Of a stretch of 64,000 bases of DNA, positions 61,417-64,000 are shown piece after piece. Location: positions 1 through 64,000 of the forward strand of contig NZ_BRZC01000002.1 in the NCBI RefSeq assembly GCF_030268005.1, read 5' to 3'. The position numbers and the translations under genes are program-made. The notes under the pieces were generated by a model, which was not told where the DNA came from, ran no database searches, and saw nothing but the letters and a program-made list of their open reading frames with translations. Numbering within the stretch: the stretch's first letter is position 1; the number at the start of each line of letters is the position of its first letter. Source of the DNA: Microbacterium arabinogalactanolyticum. Lineage in GTDB: Bacteria; Actinomycetota; Actinomycetes; Actinomycetales; Microbacteriaceae.

Positions 61417-63002
61417 CAGCGGTACCTCCCCTCGGCCCACCAGGCGCCCTCGGAGTGCAGCACCAGCCAGGCCCGGTGCTGCCGGTCCAGCAGCTGGAAG
61501 CGATGCCCGGAGCGGCGCCGCCCGGCATCCCAGCGGTGCTCGTGCACCGGCCAGGGTCCCGCCCAGCCGATCACCTCGCTGTCGTCGATGAGAGCAGGCG
61601 GGCAGGACAGCTCGCCGCGCTCGCCGATGGTGATCGGCGCGCCCTCGGCACCCGTGACCCGCACCGGGCGCAGGGGCGTGAACACCTCGGCCGGCAGTGG
61701 GTCCGGCAGGCTCCCCGGCCAGGGCTGCGCGGGATCGCGCTCCACGACGGCCCGCTCGCCCCACGGTGTCAGCACCTGGCGATCCGCCAGCAGGCGCCCG
61801 CCGGAGACGCTCGCGGTGGCGACCCCGGTGTGCCCGAGCAGCGTCTGCACGCGCGAGACGGCGTGGTGCAGGCGCTCGTCCGTGCCGGATCCGAACAGAC
61901 CCGGCTGGTGATGTGCGGCGTCGTCCACCGCGACCGGGGCGATCCGCACGCCGACGATCCCGCGGAAGGCGTGCGCGGCGTCGGCGTCCGCTCCGGCATC
62001 CGGGGAGGTCGCGGCGAGGGATTCGAGCTGCCAGCGCACCCGGTCCACGAGGTCCGAGGCGTCGAAGCAGGTGGGGTGCAGCCAGGTGCGCGAGAACACC
62101 GCTCCGTCATCGTCGGCGAGGTCGATGCGCACCTCGGTGCACACCACGGAGGCGTCGGCGAGGGCGAGCATCACGGCATCCGCGGTCTGCCGCACGGCGA
62201 AGGCGATCTGGTCGGACTGCCCCAGCGGCGCCTCGAACTCGATCTCCCTCGCCAGCTGCGGGTCGGGTCGACGCGGGGTCGGCGGCCGGGAGTCGGCGCC
62301 CCGGGCCAGGGCATGCAGCCGGGCGCCGTGCTCGCCGAAGCGCTCCCGCACCGCCAGGGGCTCGAGGGCGGCGAACCCGCCCAGCGTGCTGATGCCCAGC
62401 CGCCCCAGCAGATCCGCCAGCTGCGGCTCGTTCAGCACCTGCAGCGGAAGCGGGGCGAGGAACTCCCGCGCCTGCCCGGAGGGGATCAGCGCCCATCCCG
62501 CCTCACCCGCACCGCGGGCCGCCAGCTCGGCGGTGAACATCCCGTCCGCGACCCCGATGCGGGTCTCGGCGTACCCCGCCTCGGCGAGGATCCCGAGCAG
62601 CGCGGCCGCGGCCTCGCCCTCACCGCCGTGGTACCGCGAGATCCCGCGTGAGCGCAGCGCGGCGAGGCCCGGCCGCAGCAGGTGCGCACCGGGGGCATGC
62701 GACTCGATCAGACGCAGCACCGGAAGGAAAGCGCGCTCGTCCTGAGCGGTGTCGTGCGGCAGCATCCGCAGCTCCGGCATCCGGCTCTGCGCGAGCCGCC
62801 TGCGCTGGCCGACGCGCACCCCGTGCGCCCGTGCCGATGCCGTGCACGCCGTGACGACCCCGCCGTGCACGAGCGCGGTGGGCGGATGCGGGGGAGCGGC
62901 GCCCAGAGCGGCCCGCAGCGGCCAGTCCGGGAACCACAGCACATGCATGCGCGCGACGGCGGGAGCGTCCGTCGCACCGCTGTCCGTCACGGCACTGTGC
63001 AT
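61416..63002 (-). CDS. imuB: ImuB, catalytically dead Y-family polymerase
   Basis: The protein has 528 residues. MHVLWFPDWPLRAALGAAPP begins the Y-family-like palm. The catalytic acidic motif of true DinB polymerases (e.g. DxD, SxDE) is absent, as in ImuB. The finger/thumb area includes QPLNEP-like PLQVLNEPQLADLLGRLGI, and a little-finger-like and C-terminal domain follow. ImuB links DnaE2 to the beta clamp. ATG 63002 overlaps the imuA' stop. Confidence 0.92.
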   Translation of the reverse strand: MHSAVTDSGATDAPAVARMHVLWFPDWPLRAALGAAPPHPPTALVHGGVVTACTASARAHGVRVGQRRRLAQSRMPELRMLPHDTAQDERAFLPVLRLIESHAPGAHLLRPGLAALRSRGISRYHGGEGEAAAALLGILAEAGYAETRIGVADGMFTAELAARGAGEAGWALIPSGQAREFLAPLPLQVLNEPQLADLLGRLGISTLGGFAALEPLAVRERFGEHGARLHALARGADSRPPTPRRPDPQLAREIEFEAPLGQSDQIAFAVRQTADAVMLALADASVVCTEVRIDLADDDGAVFSRTWLHPTCFDASDLVDRVRWQLESLAATSPDAGADADAAHAFRGIVGVRIAPVAVDDAAHHQPGLFGSGTDERLHHAVSRVQTLLGHTGVATASVSGGRLLADRQVLTPWGERAVVERDPAQPWPGSLPDPLPAEVFTPLRPVRVTGAEGAPITIGERGELSCPPALIDDSEVIGWAGPWPVHEHRWDAGRRRSGHRFQLLDRQHRAWLVLHSEGAWWAEGRYR

Positions 63003-63730
63003 CACGCCACCGCCCAGAGCCGGCGGTCGGGCGCGCCGTCGTGCCGGGGCGCGGCATCCGGGACGTGCACGGCCTCGACGCTGCCGAGCGCTCCGGGCAG
63101 CTGCACGCGCAGGCTCTGCGGCCGCGGCGTCGTGCGGGTCTGCGCGGTGAGGGTCACGGTGCGCTCCGACAGCAGACCCCATCCCTCGCCGAGCCCCTCC
63201 CAGTGCGGGTCGTGCAGGCTGATCATGCCCTCGCTCTGCGGCCAGGACGAGGCGGCCAGCACCGTGCATCCGCGGTCGCGCAGCCGGGCGGCCAGCCGGG
63301 CGGCATCCGCATCCCCGACCCGCGATCCGGGATTGACCGCGATCAGCGGCACGACCTCGGCCAGGGCCGAGACGACCGCCAGCCATCTCTCCCCGGGCTC
63401 GGGGACCAGGATCAGCCGGGACAGCTCGACGCCGAAGGATGCGGCGGCCTCGAGGCCCAGCGTGGGCATGCCCACCGCGGCGCACCAGCTGCCGCGCTGC
63501 GAGACCGTGCTCATCAGTGCGAAGATCAGGCTCGGCGAGGGCGACACCGAGTAGACCGTGCCGGTCTGCAGCCCCCGCTCGGGGAGCAGCCCCTGCAGCG
63601 CGGGATGCAGTGGGAGCACCGCGTCATCGCTGCGCCGGCGCTGCATCCGCGCGATCTCGCGGCGCAGCCGCAGCACATCTCCCGCGCGTTCGTCGGCGGG
63701 GGAGAGCGCCGTCATCGTACTGATCCCCAT
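63002..63730 (-). CDS. imuA: ImuA', RecA-like mutasome accessory protein
   Basis: The protein has 242 residues. It has the RecA-fold outline without a clear Walker A: PALQGLLPERGLQTGTVYSV, SLIFALMSTVSQRGSWCAAV, and LAARLRDRGCTVLAAS. Position upstream of imuB and dnaE2 with ATGA overlaps identifies it. Start ATG 63730 lies just inside the LexA box; an in-frame codon at 63799 would place the box within the gene and is rejected. ATG 63715 is an alternative. Confidence 0.88.
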   Translation of the reverse strand: MGISTMTALSPADERAGDVLRLRREIARMQRRRSDDAVLPLHPALQGLLPERGLQTGTVYSVSPSPSLIFALMSTVSQRGSWCAAVGMPTLGLEAAASFGVELSRLILVPEPGERWLAVVSALAEVVPLIAVNPGSRVGDADAARLAARLRDRGCTVLAASSWPQSEGMISLHDPHWEGLGEGWGLLSERTVTLTAQTRTTPRPQSLRVQLPGALGSVEAVHVPDAAPRHDGAPDRRLWAVA

Positions 63731-63740
63731 GCATCCATCC

Positions 63741-63756
63741 TCGAAGAAAGATTCGA
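63741..63756. promoter_or_regulatory. LexA (SOS) box of the mutasome operon
   Basis: TCGAAGAAAGATTCGA has perfect TCGAA/TTCGA half-sites in the actinobacterial LexA consensus TCGAAC-N4-GTTCGA (two interior mismatches). It lies 10 bases before the imuA' start on the minus strand, so LexA would cover the promoter. DNA damage induction of imuA'-imuB-dnaE2 follows. Confidence 0.85.
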
Positions 63757-63832
63757 ACAATTCAAGTCCATCTCGAAGCGTAGATCGCACATCCGACATC
63801 GCCGAGTCGGTCGTCTCGTCTACGCTGGACCC

Positions 63833-64000
63833 ATGCGGATCGAGTTCGAGAGCGAGGTCACGCGCTGGAGCGCGCGGGTGGACTCGTGGTTCTTCGCGAC
63901 CCTGCCCGAGGACCTCTCGCTCGAGATCCGGGAGCTGCCCGCACCGCCGCGCGGCTTCGGCTCGCTGCGCGTCCGGGCGAGGATCGGCCTGACCAGCTGG
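63833..64000 (+). CDS. DUF1905 family protein (5' part)
   Basis: Only the first 56 codons are in the window. MRIEFESEVTRWSARVDSWF and LPAPPRGFGSLRVRARIGLT match the start of DUF1905 proteins, small beta-barrel proteins of unknown function, often fused to a YdeI-like domain. ATG 63833 is divergent from imuA'. The stop is outside the window. Confidence 0.75.
   Translation, partial: MRIEFESEVTRWSARVDSWFFATLPEDLSLEIRELPAPPRGFGSLRVRARIGLTSW

Noticed and set aside
57949..61911. 1320-codon plus-strand frame antisense to dnaE2
   Set aside because: Gln/His/Arg/Gly-rich and motif-free. dnaE2 on the other strand has all polymerase motifs.

Overview
The window is about 70% G+C, its coding is dense, and many genes overlap by ATGA or GTGA. 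Gene content and order (tlyA-nadK-recN-pyrG-nudix-xerD, then parA-scpA-scpB-rluB-tyrA-cmk-der) fit a high-GC actinobacterium, most likely Microbacteriaceae and probably Microbacterium. That assignment is inferred from synteny and protein style, not from a database search.

Layout. Positions 1-80 are the 3' end of a 5S rRNA, followed by its terminator. From 151 to 9905 lies a housekeeping block: a strongly repetitive Arg-rich protein, a HAD phosphatase, TlyA, NAD kinase, RecN, CTP synthase, a Nudix hydrolase and XerD. A catabolic operon (9906-16622) sits between xerD and the parA/scpA/scpB block. It encodes an APC permease, a FadR-type regulator, a glutamine-synthetase-like ligase, an aldehyde dehydrogenase, an SDR and a class-I amidotransferase-type hydrolase. 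Together these look like a gamma-glutamylation route for an amine, and an amino alcohol such as ethanolamine fits better than putrescine. The housekeeping block resumes from 16675 to 23105. After it come an amino-acid dehydrogenase, a Nudix-NYN fusion, an S4 protein, a YhhN-type membrane protein and acetyltransferases.

A tRNA-Pro(GGG) gene at 28060-28133 carries a 6.16-kb genomic island. A 36-bp perfect copy of its 3' end lies at 34220-34255, and both ends carry the same pattern of three (T/C)GTCACC boxes. The island has no intact integrase. It holds a frameshifted excisionase, an 876-residue protein fusing nuclease-like, methyltransferase and specificity regions, and a translationally coupled DUF3644/DUF1643 pair whose first protein has a HEPN-like RNRLEH motif. 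The original terminators lie just beyond the right end.

From 34795 to 39012 is a ten-gene Asp23/Gls24-type envelope-stress cluster with its own ECF sigma factor. Small lipoproteins and membrane proteins of unknown role follow. Next come a GntR-MFS-amidohydrolase unit with a strong palindromic operator, a phosphatidylcholine synthase, a UdgX-type uracil-DNA glycosylase, an Hsp20/DUF2795 pair divergent from a MerR/HspR-like regulator, and an MMPL transporter operon divergent from a MarR regulator.

The right end has a short LeuA-like enzyme divergent from a GntR regulator, an orphan ABC ATPase, and the SOS mutasome imuA'-imuB-dnaE2 behind a LexA box. A DUF1905 gene is cut by the window edge. 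DNA maintenance is a recurring theme: RecN, UdgX, a pyrimidine-dimer glycosylase and the mutasome are all present.
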